Source: CAVRCA01 sp965218045
Lineage (GTDB): Bacteria; Pseudomonadota; Alphaproteobacteria; Acetobacterales; Acetobacteraceae
Length of the DNA stretch: 64,000 bases
NCBI GenBank assembly: GCA_965218045.1
Contig: CBDCJX010000003.1
Location: forward strand, 1-64,000
Reading direction: 5' to 3'
Part shown: positions 18,583 to 28,456 of the stretch, in pieces
Numbering within the stretch: position 1 is the stretch's first letter
Layout of the letters: each line of letters begins with the position of its first letter
Program-made: the position numbers and the translations under genes
The notes under the pieces: generated by a model
What the model was told of the DNA's origin: nothing
Seen by the model: the letters and a program-made list of their open reading frames with translations, nothing else
The model's database searches: none

Positions 18583-19752
18583 CTTGGTTGGCCGGGCGAG
18601 GTCGGCGAGATTGGCGCCGAGCGCGCCGGTGAGCATCAGCAACGCCATAGGCCGCACGCTGCCATCGCTCAGCACGCCGACCAGCAGCCCGCTCGCCGCG
18701 CCGAGCATGAACTGCATCGTGCCCATCACCGCCGAGGCACTGCCGGCGTGGGCGGCGTGCCGCGACAGCGCGCCGACCGTCGCATTCGGCATCACCAACC
18801 CGAAACAGCCCATGTTGACGCAAAGCGGGACCAGCACGGCGACCGCTCCGCCCCGGCCGGCGAAGGCGACCACCGTGAGCGCCAGGGCGGCGAGCAGGAA
18901 CAGCCGCACCGCGAAGCGCAACACCCGGCTGGTGCCGAAGCGGGGCAGCAGCAGCGGGTTGATCTGCGAGGCGGCGATCAGCCAGGCGGCGCACAAGCCG
19001 AACACGGCACCGAATTGCGCCGGGGTCAAGTGGAAGTGCTCGATGAACACCACCGGCGAGCCACCGATATAGGCGAACATGCCAAACGAGCAGGCGCTGC
19101 CGGCCAAGGCGTGGGTAACGAAGCCACGCTCCCGCAAGACAGTCCGGTAGCGCAGCAATTGGGCGACGAAGCCGAGCCTGACGCGGAGCTGCGGCGGCAG
19201 CGTGTCCGGCAGGAAGCGCCACACCAGCACGCAGCACAGCGCGCCGTATGCGGCGATCACCCAAAAGATCGCCTGCCAGTTGGCGGCGGCGAGCACGAAG
19301 CCGCCGAGCGTGGGGGCGAGGATCGGCGCCGCCCCCATCACCAGCATCAGCCGCGACATCATCCGCGCCGCTTCGTGGCCGTCCGAGAGGTCGCGGATGA
19401 TGGCGCGCGGGATCACCATGCCGGCCGAGCCGCCGAGGGCCGCGATCAGGCGGAACACCGAGAGCCAGGTCAGGTTGGGCGCCAGCGCGCAGCCGACCGA
19501 GGCAAGGGTGTACAGGATGGTGCCGCCCAGCAGCGGCCAGCGGCGGCCGAAGCGGTCCGACAGGCTGCCTTGCATGAGTTGGCCGACCGCCAGTCCGGCG
19601 AAGAAGGTCGCCAAGGTGATCTGCGCCGTGCCGGGGGCGCCGCCCAGCGCCGCCTCGATCTGCGGAAACGCCGGCAGATACATGTCGATCGAGACCGGAC
19701 CCACCGCGGTGAGCAATCCGAGCAGCAGGGGCAGCCAGCGTGGGACTCGCAT
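18568..19752 (-). CDS. Bcr/CflA-type MFS drug efflux transporter
   Basis: A 394-aa, 12-TM major facilitator. It starts MRVPRWLPLLLGLLTAVGPVSIDMYLPAFPQIEAALG; the phrase D-x-Y-LPAFP in TM1 is characteristic of the Bcr/CflA group. Motif A-like GQLMQGSLSDRFGRRWPLL follows TM2. The ATG at 19752 has GAAGAAGGG upstream; the longer in-frame start at 19830 adds a polar leader and is not used. It exports drugs or metabolites by proton antiport; the real substrate is unknown. Confidence 0.85.
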   Translation of the reverse strand: MRVPRWLPLLLGLLTAVGPVSIDMYLPAFPQIEAALGGAPGTAQITLATFFAGLAVGQLMQGSLSDRFGRRWPLLGGTILYTLASVGCALAPNLTWLSVFRLIAALGGSAGMVIPRAIIRDLSDGHEAARMMSRLMLVMGAAPILAPTLGGFVLAAANWQAIFWVIAAYGALCCVLVWRFLPDTLPPQLRVRLGFVAQLLRYRTVLRERGFVTHALAGSACSFGMFAYIGGSPVVFIEHFHLTPAQFGAVFGLCAAWLIAASQINPLLLPRFGTSRVLRFAVRLFLLAALALTVVAFAGRGGAVAVLVPLCVNMGCFGLVMPNATVGALSRHAAHAGSASAVMGTMQFMLGAASGLLVGVLSDGSVRPMALLMLTGALGANLADLARPTKLAGK

Positions 19753-19969
19753 CCGCCCTTCTTCGCAGGTGCAGCGCTGATCGGCTAGCTTGGCGTGAAC
19801 ATGCCTCCGGGCATCACGCAACGGTGGCAACAGCTGTCAATTGTGCAGCTTGAGACCGTCAAGGCGACGCATTCAGCCCGCCCACATCATCGCCTGGTCA
19901 CTCTGGAGACGTGCCCACCAAGCCGCCGCTCAGGCGACACACCAACGGAAATCGCAACTGTAATGCTAA

Positions 19970-20968
19970 TTAGAAGGTCTCGGCTCGGCGTAGCACGCGC
20001 AGGAAATTGCCGCCCCAAAGTGCTGCGATGTCCTCTCGGGTATAGCCGCGCCTTTCCAACTCGGCGGTGAGGTTCGGGCTCTCCGAGGCATTGGCCCATC
20101 CCTCGAAATAGCCGCCGCCGTCGAAGTCCGACGAGATACCGACATGCGCGACGCCGATCCGCCGCACCGCGTGGTCGATGTGGTCGACGTAGTCGGCGAC
20201 GGTCACCGCGTCGGGCTTGGCCTGCGGCTTGACGAAGGCAGAGACGGCGGTGACCTGCACCACGCCTCCCACGTCACGCAGCGCGTCGAGCTGCTCGTCG
20301 TCGAGATTGCGCGGATGGTCGCACACCGCGCGGATGCAGGAATGCGTCGCCACCACAGGGGTGCGCGACACCGACGCGGCTTGCAGCATCGCCGCTCGCG
20401 ACACGTGGGAGACGTCCACCAGCATGCCCAGCCGGTTCAGCTCGGCGATCGCCTCGCGTCCGAAGCCGCTCAGCCCGCCATGCTCGGCCTCCGCGTCGTC
20501 GAGGTCCTTGCGCGGGTTCGAGGAATCGGCGAGCGCGTTGTGGCCGTTATGGGTGAGCGTCAGGTAGCGGGCGCCAAGAGCGCGGAACTCGGCGAGGCGC
20601 GACAGATCCTGCCCGATGGCGAAACCGTTCTCCACCACCGGCACCACGGCGATCGCGCCGTCCCGCCACGCCGCCTCGATCTCGCCCACCGTCGGCGTGA
20701 TGCGCGCTTCGATCCCATCGGCGGTCCGACCCATGCCGCGAATTGCGTGCAGCATGGCGATGGCACGCTCATAGGCAGCCTGCTCGGCCTCCGCCGTGCG
20801 CCGTGCTTGCGGCACATAGGCGGCGAAGCAGCCGCACACCACGCCGCCGCGCCGCATCTTCGGGAAGTCGACCCGACGCTTGGCGTCCTCGAACACGTCC
20901 GGACCCTCGGGCCAGGGGATGTCGATATGCGTGTCGATGGTAAGCAGGCTGCGATGGAGCTCGGTCAT
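19970..20968 (-). CDS. Membrane dipeptidase (renal dipeptidase family M19)
   Basis: A 332-aa zinc amidohydrolase-fold dipeptidase. The M19 markers are present in order: LLTIDTHIDIPW (metal ligands H and D), VVPVVENG (Glu ligand), YLTLTHNGHN, LGMLVDVSHVS and TPVVATHS (His ligands), GISSDFDGGG (active Asp), and GGNFLRVL at the C terminus. It is likely cytoplasmic here because no signal peptide is visible. The start MTELHRS at 20968 is chosen over 20995. A gap of about 217 bp separates it from the efflux gene, which is read the same way. Confidence 0.88.
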   Translation of the reverse strand: MTELHRSLLTIDTHIDIPWPEGPDVFEDAKRRVDFPKMRRGGVVCGCFAAYVPQARRTAEAEQAAYERAIAMLHAIRGMGRTADGIEARITPTVGEIEAAWRDGAIAVVPVVENGFAIGQDLSRLAEFRALGARYLTLTHNGHNALADSSNPRKDLDDAEAEHGGLSGFGREAIAELNRLGMLVDVSHVSRAAMLQAASVSRTPVVATHSCIRAVCDHPRNLDDEQLDALRDVGGVVQVTAVSAFVKPQAKPDAVTVADYVDHIDHAVRRIGVAHVGISSDFDGGGYFEGWANASESPNLTAELERRGYTREDIAALWGGNFLRVLRRAETF

Positions 20969-21016
20969 GACGGTACGCTTGGCCGGCAAAGGCAAACCGT
21001 CAAGAGCCTGCTTCGA

Positions 21017-21472
21017 TCAGTGGACGACGGGGAACCAGTCCCCAAGGATCTGCTGCTCGCTGAAGCTGAGCCGATCGACATCGACCGCGGGCTCTTCGCT
21101 GAGGGATTCTAGTGAGATATGGGCCACGCGCTTGGCGGGCGCGAACGCCTTGCCGATCATATCCGGTATCTGGCGCCGAAGGCTGGGACTCTCATCAAGC
21201 AACAGAGCGATATCCGCTCTGGCGCGAACGATGCTCGCTCGCCAGCCGTTCCGCAGGTTCTCGGCCGGCGAGACCTGAAGCTTGACAAGATGCTCGATGA
21301 CCACCCCCAGATGACTGATGATCGCCAACCGATCCGATCGCGCCAAGCTCTCGATCTCCTCGGCGACCTTCTCCCAGTCGATCGGCTCGTTGCTGCGCTT
21401 GCCCGCCTCGCGCAGCGCGAGCGATTGCTGCTCGGCCCACAGCACGAGGTCGGTGTCGTAGAGGCTGCCCAT
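21017..21472 (-). CDS. DUF29 family protein (copy 1)
   Basis: A 151-aa protein beginning MGSLYDTDLVLWAEQQSLAL, followed by VAEEIESLARSDRLAIISHLGVVIEHLVKLQ: the DUF29 pattern. The family has no proven function and is strongly expanded in cyanobacteria and Acetobacteraceae. Its ATG overlaps the stop of the MoaD-like gene in a TGATG, so it is co-translated with the molybdenum hydroxylase operon. A second copy lies at 37850. Confidence 0.85.
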   Translation of the reverse strand: MGSLYDTDLVLWAEQQSLALREAGKRSNEPIDWEKVAEEIESLARSDRLAIISHLGVVIEHLVKLQVSPAENLRNGWRASIVRARADIALLLDESPSLRRQIPDMIGKAFAPAKRVAHISLESLSEEPAVDVDRLSFSEQQILGDWFPVVH

Positions 21473-21720
21473 CAGCCGCCGGCGATTTTCGGGATCAGGT
21501 AGATCTCGCTGCTCTCGCCGAGCGGGGCCGCGTAGGCGTCCTGGTAGATCGTGCCGTCGATCGCGATCGCCATGCCCTCCTCCACCTGATGCCCGAGCCC
21601 AGGGAAACGCTCCTCGAGCTCGCGGATCAAGCGGCGAAAAGTGGTGGCGGTCACCTCGAGCTCGCTCACGCCGCCGGTGAACTGGCGGCAGGATGAGCCC
21701 GAGATGACCACTTTCGGCAT
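21472..21720 (-). CDS. MoaD/ThiS-like ubiquitin-fold sulfur carrier
   Basis: An 82-aa beta-grasp protein ending in the functional di-glycine (EIYLIPKIAGG), with FRRLIRELEERFPGLG in the position of the MoaD helix. MoaD carries thiocarboxylate sulfur for molybdopterin synthesis; related SAMP-type proteins serve other sulfur transfers. It lies 8 bp after the molybdenum hydroxylase large subunit, so a role in cofactor sulfuration or assembly of that enzyme is plausible. That link is inference from position; no MoaE partner is nearby. Confidence 0.75.
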   Translation of the reverse strand: MPKVVISGSSCRQFTGGVSELEVTATTFRRLIRELEERFPGLGHQVEEGMAIAIDGTIYQDAYAAPLGESSEIYLIPKIAGG

Positions 21721-21728
21721 GGCGCGGC

Positions 21729-23998
21729 CTACTTGCCCGCGTCGATCGCCGCGCGCAGCTTCGGCGGCGACATCGGCAGGTGCTCCATGCGGATGCCGAT
21801 GGCGCCACGGATCGCGTTGCCGACGGCCGCCATCGGCGGCACGATCGGCACCTCGCCCACGCCTTTCGCACCGAACGGATGGCGCGGGTTCGGCACCTCG
21901 ACCATCACCGTATCAATCATCGGCAGATCGGAGGCCACAGGCACGCGGTAGTCGAGGAAGCCCGCGTTATCCATCTTGCCGTCGCGGTCGTAGATATACT
22001 CCTCGTTCAACGCCCAGCCGATGCCCTGCACGGCGCCGCCCTGGATCTGGCCTTCGACGTAGCTCGGGTGGATCGCCTTGCCGACATCCTGCACGGCGGT
22101 GTAGCGCAGCACCGTGGTGTGCCCGGTCTCCGGATCGACCTCCACGTCGCAGACATGCGTGGCGAAGCCCGGCCCCGCGCCCTGCGCGTTGACGCCCATC
22201 TCGGCGCCGATCGGCCCCCCGGTGCGCGCCGCCTTGACGGCGATCTCCGGCAGACTCAGCGGCTCGAAGTTGCCGGCATTCGGGCCGGCCGGGTAGGCCG
22301 CGCCGTCCTTCCACTCCACCGCCTCGACCGGGATGTCCCAGATCAGCGCGGCGCGCTGCTTCAACACCTCGACCACCTTCTCGGCCGCCTGGGTAACCGC
22401 CATGCCGGTGGCGAAGGTGACGCGCGAGCCGCCGGTGAGATGGGTGAAGCCGACCGACGCGGTGTCGGCCACGATCGGCCGGCACTTCTCGACCGGGATG
22501 CCCAGCACCTCGGCCGCCATCATCGCCATCGAGGCGCGCGAGCCACCGATATCGGGGTTGCCCGAGATCACCGCCGCGGTGCCGTCCTCGGCGATGTGCA
22601 CCGCCCCCGAGGACTCGCCGCCGATGTTGAACCAGAAGCCCGAGGCGACGCCGCGCCCCTGGTTCGGCCCGAGCTTCACCTGGTAGTTCGGGTGCTTCTT
22701 TGCCGCCTCCAGGGTCTCGATGTAGCCGATGTTGTTGAAGGTCGGGCCGTACGCCGCCTTGGTGCCGTCCTTCGCCGCGTTCTTCAGCCGCAGGTCGATC
22801 GGGTCCATCTCCAGCTTGCGGGCCAGATCGTCGAGCGCGCTCTCGGTCGCGAAGGTGGAGATCGGCGCGCCCGGCGCACGATAGGCCGCGACCTTGGGCC
22901 GGTTCGACACCACGTCGTAGCCGGTGATCGCCACGTCCTTCAGGTCATACATGGCAAAGCAGGTCATGCAGCCCGGCTGCACCGGCGAGCCGGCGAATGC
23001 GCCCGCCTGATACTTCAGCACGGCGGTGGCAGCGACGATGGTGCCGTCCTTCTTGGCGCCGAGCTTGACGTCGATGGTGCCGCCCGAGGTCGGGCCGGTG
23101 GCGCGAAACACCTCCTCGCGCGACATCACCATCTTCACCGGCCGGCCCGACTTCTTCGACAGAGCGAGGGCGAGCGGCTCTAGGTAGACCAAGGTCTTGC
23201 CGCCAAAACCGCCGCCAATCTCGGCCGGGATCGCACGGATGTTCGACTGGTCGATGCCGAGCAGCTTGGCGCAATACGCGCGGACCATGAACTGGCCCTG
23301 GCTCGAGCTGAAGATCGTCACCTGGTTGTCGGCGGCGGCGCTGACCACGCAGGCATGCGGCTCGATATACGCCTGATGCACCGGCTGGGTGGTGTAGTGA
23401 CCCTCGACCACCACCTCGGCGTCCTTGAACGCCTCCTCCGGGTTGCCAAGCTGGAAGTGGATGCGCTTGGCGATGTTGGACGGCTTGTCGGGTTTCGGAT
23501 TGACGCCCTGGGTGAACATGTCCTCGTGCAGCAGCGGCGCGTCCGGCTGCATCGCGTCTTCGACGTCGATGACGTGCGGCAGCACCTCATACTCGATCTC
23601 GATCAGGTCGGCGGCGTGCTGCGCGATCTGTTCCGTGGTGGCGGCGACTGCTGCGACCGCGTGGCCCTCGTACAGCACCTTGTCGCGTGCCATGCAGTTG
23701 CGCGAGAGGTCGCGGAAGTTCATCGGGCCCTCGCCGACGAACGCCTCCTCGGAGGCGATGTCCGGCAGGTCGGCGGCGGTCATCACCGCCTTCACCCCCG
23801 GCACCTTCAGCGCCTTCTCGGCATTGATCGACACGATGCGGGCATGGGCGTGCGGGCTACGCTTGACCTTGCCCCAGATCATGCCGGGCATCACCATGTC
23901 GGCGCCGAACGCCGCGCGGCCGGTCACCTTGTCGACGCCGTCCGGGCGAACCGGTCGGGTGCCGACAACGCGCAGATCGGCCTTGTTGCCTATATAGG

Positions 23999-24002
<4 letters not shown>
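21729..24002 (-). CDS. Molybdenum hydroxylase large (molybdopterin) subunit
   Basis: A 757-aa xanthine dehydrogenase/CoxL-family subunit. The N-terminal a/b hammerhead starts GVDKVTGRAAFGADM. Molybdopterin-binding signatures are IGGGFGGKTLVY, AYRAPGAP (in place of the AYRCSFR of form I CO dehydrogenase), and near the C terminus GAKGVGEVPIV, with the catalytic Glu in GVGE. It is therefore not a CO dehydrogenase. It resembles the aromatic or N-heterocycle hydroxylase / 4-hydroxybenzoyl-CoA reductase type. The start at 24002 overlaps the stop of the iron-sulfur subunit (ATGA). It works as the third gene of the medium-small-large operon. Confidence 0.88.
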
Positions 24003-24484
<482 letters not shown>

Positions 24485-24488
24485 CAGT

Positions 24489-25373
24489 TCAGTGTCCTCC
24501 GGCGCGCTCACCGCGTGCGCGCGCAAAAGCGATAGCGGCGGCTCGCCGGGCGAGCACGCCAGCCACCTTGATGCGGTAATCGACGGTGCCGCGTTTGTCG
24601 TCGATCGGGTTGCAGGCCTTGCGCGCCGCAGCGTCGAGCGCTTGCAGGGTCGGTTCGTCGAGCGTGTGCCCGACCAGCGCCGCAGCCGCGTCCGCAACCA
24701 GCAGCGCGGTCGGTGCGACGGCACCGAGCACGACGCGGGCATCGGTGCAGACGCCCTTTTCGTCGAGCGTGACGCACACGCCGCAGCCGACCACCGCGAT
24801 GTCCATCTCGGTGCGCGGAATGAAGCGCAGATACGCCTCGCCTTCGCGCGGCGCCGGCTTGGGAATGCGGAACTCGACGACGAACTCGTCGCGCGCCAGC
24901 GAGGTCCGGCCGGGCGCGGTGACGACCTCCTCGATCGGTATCTCGCGAGTGCCGTTGCTGCCAGCGATCACGCAGGTCGTGCGGGCCGCGATCATCGCCG
25001 GAACGCTGTCGGCGGCCGGCGAGGCATTGCACAGGTTGCCGGCCAGCGAGGCCCGGCCCTGCACCTGGGTGGAGCCGATCAGGTTCGCCGCCTCGACCAC
25101 GCCTGGCCGGGCCTGGCCTAGCGCGGCGTGCTCGCCGAGCAGCGCGCCGGGGGTGGCGGCACCGACCACGAAGGCGTTGTCCTCTTCCCGGACGCCGATG
25201 ATCCCGGGGATCTTCTTGGTATCGACGATCAGCTCGGGCCGGGTGCGGCCGGAGCGCAGTTGCACCAACAGGTCGGTTCCGCCGGACAGCACCTTGGCGA
25301 GGCCGGAGGCGCCGGCCAGCAGTTTCACGGCCTCCTGGACGGTCGAAGGCGCGGCATAGTTCAGGCTGGGCAT
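24489..25373 (-). CDS. Molybdenum hydroxylase medium FAD subunit
   Basis: A 294-aa CoxM/HcrB-type subunit. The FAD-binding motifs are AKVLSGGTDLLVQL (about 28-41) and TQVQGRASLAGNLCNASPAAD, the usual TIGGN-like loop. The C-terminal CO-dehydrogenase flavoprotein domain is VVLGAVAPTALLV...DYRIKVAGVLARRA. A GGGAG sits 6 bp before the ATG at 25373. It is the first gene of the operon medium-small-large-MoaD-DUF29. Confidence 0.9.
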   Translation of the reverse strand: MPSLNYAAPSTVQEAVKLLAGASGLAKVLSGGTDLLVQLRSGRTRPELIVDTKKIPGIIGVREEDNAFVVGAATPGALLGEHAALGQARPGVVEAANLIGSTQVQGRASLAGNLCNASPAADSVPAMIAARTTCVIAGSNGTREIPIEEVVTAPGRTSLARDEFVVEFRIPKPAPREGEAYLRFIPRTEMDIAVVGCGVCVTLDEKGVCTDARVVLGAVAPTALLVADAAAALVGHTLDEPTLQALDAAARKACNPIDDKRGTVDYRIKVAGVLARRAAAIAFARARGERAGGH

Positions 25374-25442
25374 GTCTACTCCCGTTTTCGCGCAGGTTTG
25401 GTGGCCATCACGCTCCGGATAAGCGGACAGCAATCGGGCACA

Positions 25443-26765
25443 CTAGTGCACAGCGGGCGAATGGTCGAGTACGGGGGATGCCGCGCGGTTCGCGGCCTGT
25501 TGGCTGGCTGCCTCGACCGAAGCGGCGCGCCGGCCGACCTCTCGATAGAAACGTTGGTAGAACACCGGGAACGTGGGCTCGGATTTCAGCCGGGGATGCG
25601 CCTCCAGCCACCAGGCAAGGGGCCGCCGCCCGGCCAGGATGCGTCCATAGAGTGCGGCGAAATGGCGCTGGTTCGCCTCCGCGTCGGAGTAGCGCGGCTC
25701 GGCGACGATGCGACGCCACCAATCCTCATAGGGGCCGGTCAGCGGCTCGTCGTAGAAGATCAGCCGCAGATCGGTTGCATACAGCGCGTTCGGGCGCGCG
25801 ACCGACTGCAAGGTGACAAGGGCGCCCTCGCGGGTGGGCAGACCGTCGTAGTCCAGCACCGCGCGTCGGGTTGGCTTGTCCCGCCAGACCGCGAGCAGAT
25901 CATCGAGCGGCATGTCGTTCGCCCGCCGCGCGATGTTCACGAACTCATTCTTCGGCACCGGAAAATCGAACGCCGCGAACAGGGTATGCAAATACCTGCG
26001 CCACGGCCGCCAAAAGCCGATCGCGGCGAGCGCGTTATGCGCGACATGGATGCAGTTGTTGGTCAGCACGTTCCATTCGTATTCCGCGCGCCCCTCCCGG
26101 TATTGCCGGTTCAACCCGTTGAGGTAATCGACGATCCGCGCCATTTGCTGCGCGCTGACCGGCACGCGCGTGCAGTAGCGATCGCGACCGAAGCCGATCG
26201 CATAATCGGTGCCAACGGGGAGCTCGTATTTCCAGTCGCGCCGGGTGTAACCGGGGGGCATGTGATCGAATACCCAGTCGTGGTAGCGGACGGAGTCGTA
26301 GAAGCCGAGACGCATCGCGTGCGCCTTCGTCGCCTCATAGACCTCCCGGGTAAGCGCCTGACCGGGCCGCAGGTCGCCATGATAGAAGAACGCCCGGCCC
26401 GGGATCGCCACCCAGTTCGCGTTGGCGAAATGGGCGTTCACGCTGAGCCCGACACCGTTCGACGCCGGGTCATCGGTGCAGACGGCGAGTTCGGGATATC
26501 CGCTCCCCACCCGACACGCCCCGTTGAGATAGATCGTGGAATGGCCACCGAAGCCGCTGCTGACTTCGGCGCCGTAGCCGGGGTGCTTCTCGATCTCGGA
26601 CAGGGCGCAGAATTCGAGATAGTACGGGTGCCGTTCCGTGTAGGCTATCTCGTCGCGGGAAGCTCCGCGCGGGACGATCGGCAGGCTGGCACAACCCGTG
26701 ACACCACACGCCAGGAGGCCGAGCACGCCAAGGCGCGCGGCGCGCTCAGCCAACCTTGTGGACAT
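25443..26765 (-). CDS. Lipoprotein with possible DUF4105-like thiol hydrolase core
   Basis: A 440-aa predicted lipoprotein. The start is MSTRLAERAARLGVLGLLACG, then the lipobox VTGC with the lipidated C25. The mature part has GFGGHSTIYLNGACR (about 70-85) and YEWNVLTNNCIHVAHNALA (about 225-243). The combination of an early GHxxIYL and a later NNC recalls the His/Cys pair of DUF4105 and related papain-like proteins; this is only a resemblance. An upstream ATG at 26882 is possible but would bury the signal peptide. It is divergent from the sirtuin gene and may lie alone. Confidence 0.6.
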   Translation of the reverse strand: MSTRLAERAARLGVLGLLACGVTGCASLPIVPRGASRDEIAYTERHPYYLEFCALSEIEKHPGYGAEVSSGFGGHSTIYLNGACRVGSGYPELAVCTDDPASNGVGLSVNAHFANANWVAIPGRAFFYHGDLRPGQALTREVYEATKAHAMRLGFYDSVRYHDWVFDHMPPGYTRRDWKYELPVGTDYAIGFGRDRYCTRVPVSAQQMARIVDYLNGLNRQYREGRAEYEWNVLTNNCIHVAHNALAAIGFWRPWRRYLHTLFAAFDFPVPKNEFVNIARRANDMPLDDLLAVWRDKPTRRAVLDYDGLPTREGALVTLQSVARPNALYATDLRLIFYDEPLTGPYEDWWRRIVAEPRYSDAEANQRHFAALYGRILAGRRPLAWWLEAHPRLKSEPTFPVFYQRFYREVGRRAASVEAASQQAANRAASPVLDHSPAVH

Positions 26766-26914
26766 GACAATGCCGGTCCTCAAATCCAGGAGTGACGATC
26801 TCGGGCAAACTACAGCGTGGCCGATCAGGATTGAAGCTCGGCCAGCTTGCATCGTCGCGCCGGATCGGGTCCGATGCGGCACCGATCCGTGATCCCGCCC
26901 CGGAGAGACGCCCG

Positions 26915-27667
26915 ATGCCGACGGCCGATGCCGCAGCTTTGCGCGACCTGATCGGACGGTCGCGCCGCGTCGTGGTGTTCACCGGCGCGGGCATCAGCAC
27001 CGAATCCGGCATCCCGGATTTCCGCAGCCCAGGCGGCGTCTGGACCCGGATGGCGCCGATCGACTACCAGGATTTCGTCGCCTCGAAGGAGATGCGGCGC
27101 GAGGCGTGGCGGCGGAAATTCGCCATGGACCCGACGATACGCGCGGCCGAGCCCAATCGCGGCCATCGGGCGGTGGCGCATCTGGTGGACCGGGGCAAGG
27201 TCAGCGCCGTCATTACCCAGAATATCGACGGGCTGCATCAAGCCTCCGGCGTGCCGGACAAGAAGGTGATCGAGCTGCACGGCAACTCGACCTACGCGCA
27301 TTGCCTCGATTGCGGCCAACGCTACGAGCTCGACGACATACGGGCGGAGTTCGAAAGGGACGAGGAGCCGCCGGCTTGCGCCGCCTGCCTCGGCCACGTC
27401 AAGACGGCGACCATCTCGTTCGGCCAGGCGATGCCCGAAGCGGCGATGCAACGCGCGCATCTCGAAACCATGGCGGCGGACTGCTTCATCGTCATCGGCT
27501 CCTCGCTCGTCGTGTACCCCGCCGCCGCGTTCCCGGAAGTGGCGAAGCGCAACGGTGCCGCGCTGGCAATCGTCAATCGCGAGCCGACCGGGCTCGACCG
27601 CATGGCCGACCTGGTGCTGCATAGCGAGATCGGCGACGTGCTCGGCGCCGCCACTGGCGTGAACTGA
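26915..27667 (+). CDS. NAD-dependent sirtuin deacylase (Sir2/CobB family)
   Basis: A 250-aa class sirtuin. The motifs in order are VVVFTGAGIST (20-29), GIPDFRSPGG, TQNIDGLHQ (101-109), catalytic H122 in LHGNS, the zinc ribbon C130/C133 and C155/C158, and VIGSSLVVYPAA. It removes acyl groups from lysines, consuming NAD. The start at 26915 is preceded by CGGAGAG; the earlier in-frame ATG at 26792 adds unrelated residues. It leads an operon with an alpha/beta hydrolase (18 bp gap) and a class III CoA-transferase, which suggests a link to acyl-CoA metabolism; that is inference. Confidence 0.9.
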   Translation: MPTADAAALRDLIGRSRRVVVFTGAGISTESGIPDFRSPGGVWTRMAPIDYQDFVASKEMRREAWRRKFAMDPTIRAAEPNRGHRAVAHLVDRGKVSAVITQNIDGLHQASGVPDKKVIELHGNSTYAHCLDCGQRYELDDIRAEFERDEEPPACAACLGHVKTATISFGQAMPEAAMQRAHLETMAADCFIVIGSSLVVYPAAAFPEVAKRNGAALAIVNREPTGLDRMADLVLHSEIGDVLGAATGVN

Positions 27668-27685
27668 CCCGCAGCGAGGACACCA

Positions 27686-28447
27686 ATGCCCAGGCTCGAC
27701 CGCGACGGCGTGCAAATTCACTATGACGAGGTCGGCAGCGGCCCGCCGATCCTGCTGAGCCACGGCTACAGCGCGACCAGCCGCATGTGGGCCGACCAGG
27801 TCACCGCGCTGTGGGAGCGCTACCGGGTGATCACCTGGGACATGCGCGGCCACGGCCAGTCGGACTATCCCTCGGACCAATCGCTCTACACCGAGCAGCA
27901 CACGGTCGACGACATGGCGGCGATCCTGCGCGCCTGCGGGGTCGAGCGCGCGGTGATCGGCGGGTTGTCGCTCGGCGGGGTGATGTCGCTCGCGTTCCAC
28001 GCCGCCTATCCCGAGATGGTGCAAGCGCTGATGCTGTTCGACACCGGCCCCGGTTTTCGCAATCCGGAGGCGCGGAAGGCGTGGAACGAGCGGGCGCTGC
28101 GTCGGGCGGACGAGCTGGAGACGCGCGGCCTCGGTTCGCTCAACCGCAGTGACGAGGTGCGCCTGGTGGAGCATCGCTCGGCCGACGGGCTGGTGCGCGC
28201 GGCACGCGGCATGATGACGCAAAGCGACGACCACCTGATCCGCTCGCTGCCGACCATCGCGGTGCCGACCCTGGTGCTGGTCGGCGCCGACGACACCCCG
28301 TTCCTCGCCGCCACCGACTACATGGCGGTCAAAATCCCGCGCGCGCAGAAAGTGGTGATCCCGAACGCGGGGCACGCCGCCAACCTGCACCAGCCGGAGG
28401 CGTTCAACCGCGCCGTGCTCGACTTCCTCGCCACATTGCCCGACTGA
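27686..28447 (+). CDS. Alpha/beta hydrolase
   Basis: A 253-aa hydrolase of the haloperoxidase/lactonase-like branch. The oxyanion region is LLSHGYSAT, the nucleophile S95 is in GGLSLGG, GADDTP follows strand 7, and the catalytic His is in NAGHAANLHQP. The D52/G55 stretch WDMRGHGQSD is typical of esterases and 3-oxoadipate enol-lactonase-like enzymes. The substrate is unknown. It lies between the sirtuin and CoA-transferase genes with short gaps (18 and 9 bp). Confidence 0.85.
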   Translation: MPRLDRDGVQIHYDEVGSGPPILLSHGYSATSRMWADQVTALWERYRVITWDMRGHGQSDYPSDQSLYTEQHTVDDMAAILRACGVERAVIGGLSLGGVMSLAFHAAYPEMVQALMLFDTGPGFRNPEARKAWNERALRRADELETRGLGSLNRSDEVRLVEHRSADGLVRAARGMMTQSDDHLIRSLPTIAVPTLVLVGADDTPFLAATDYMAVKIPRAQKVVIPNAGHAANLHQPEAFNRAVLDFLATLPD

Positions 28448-28456
28448 GATCCCGCG

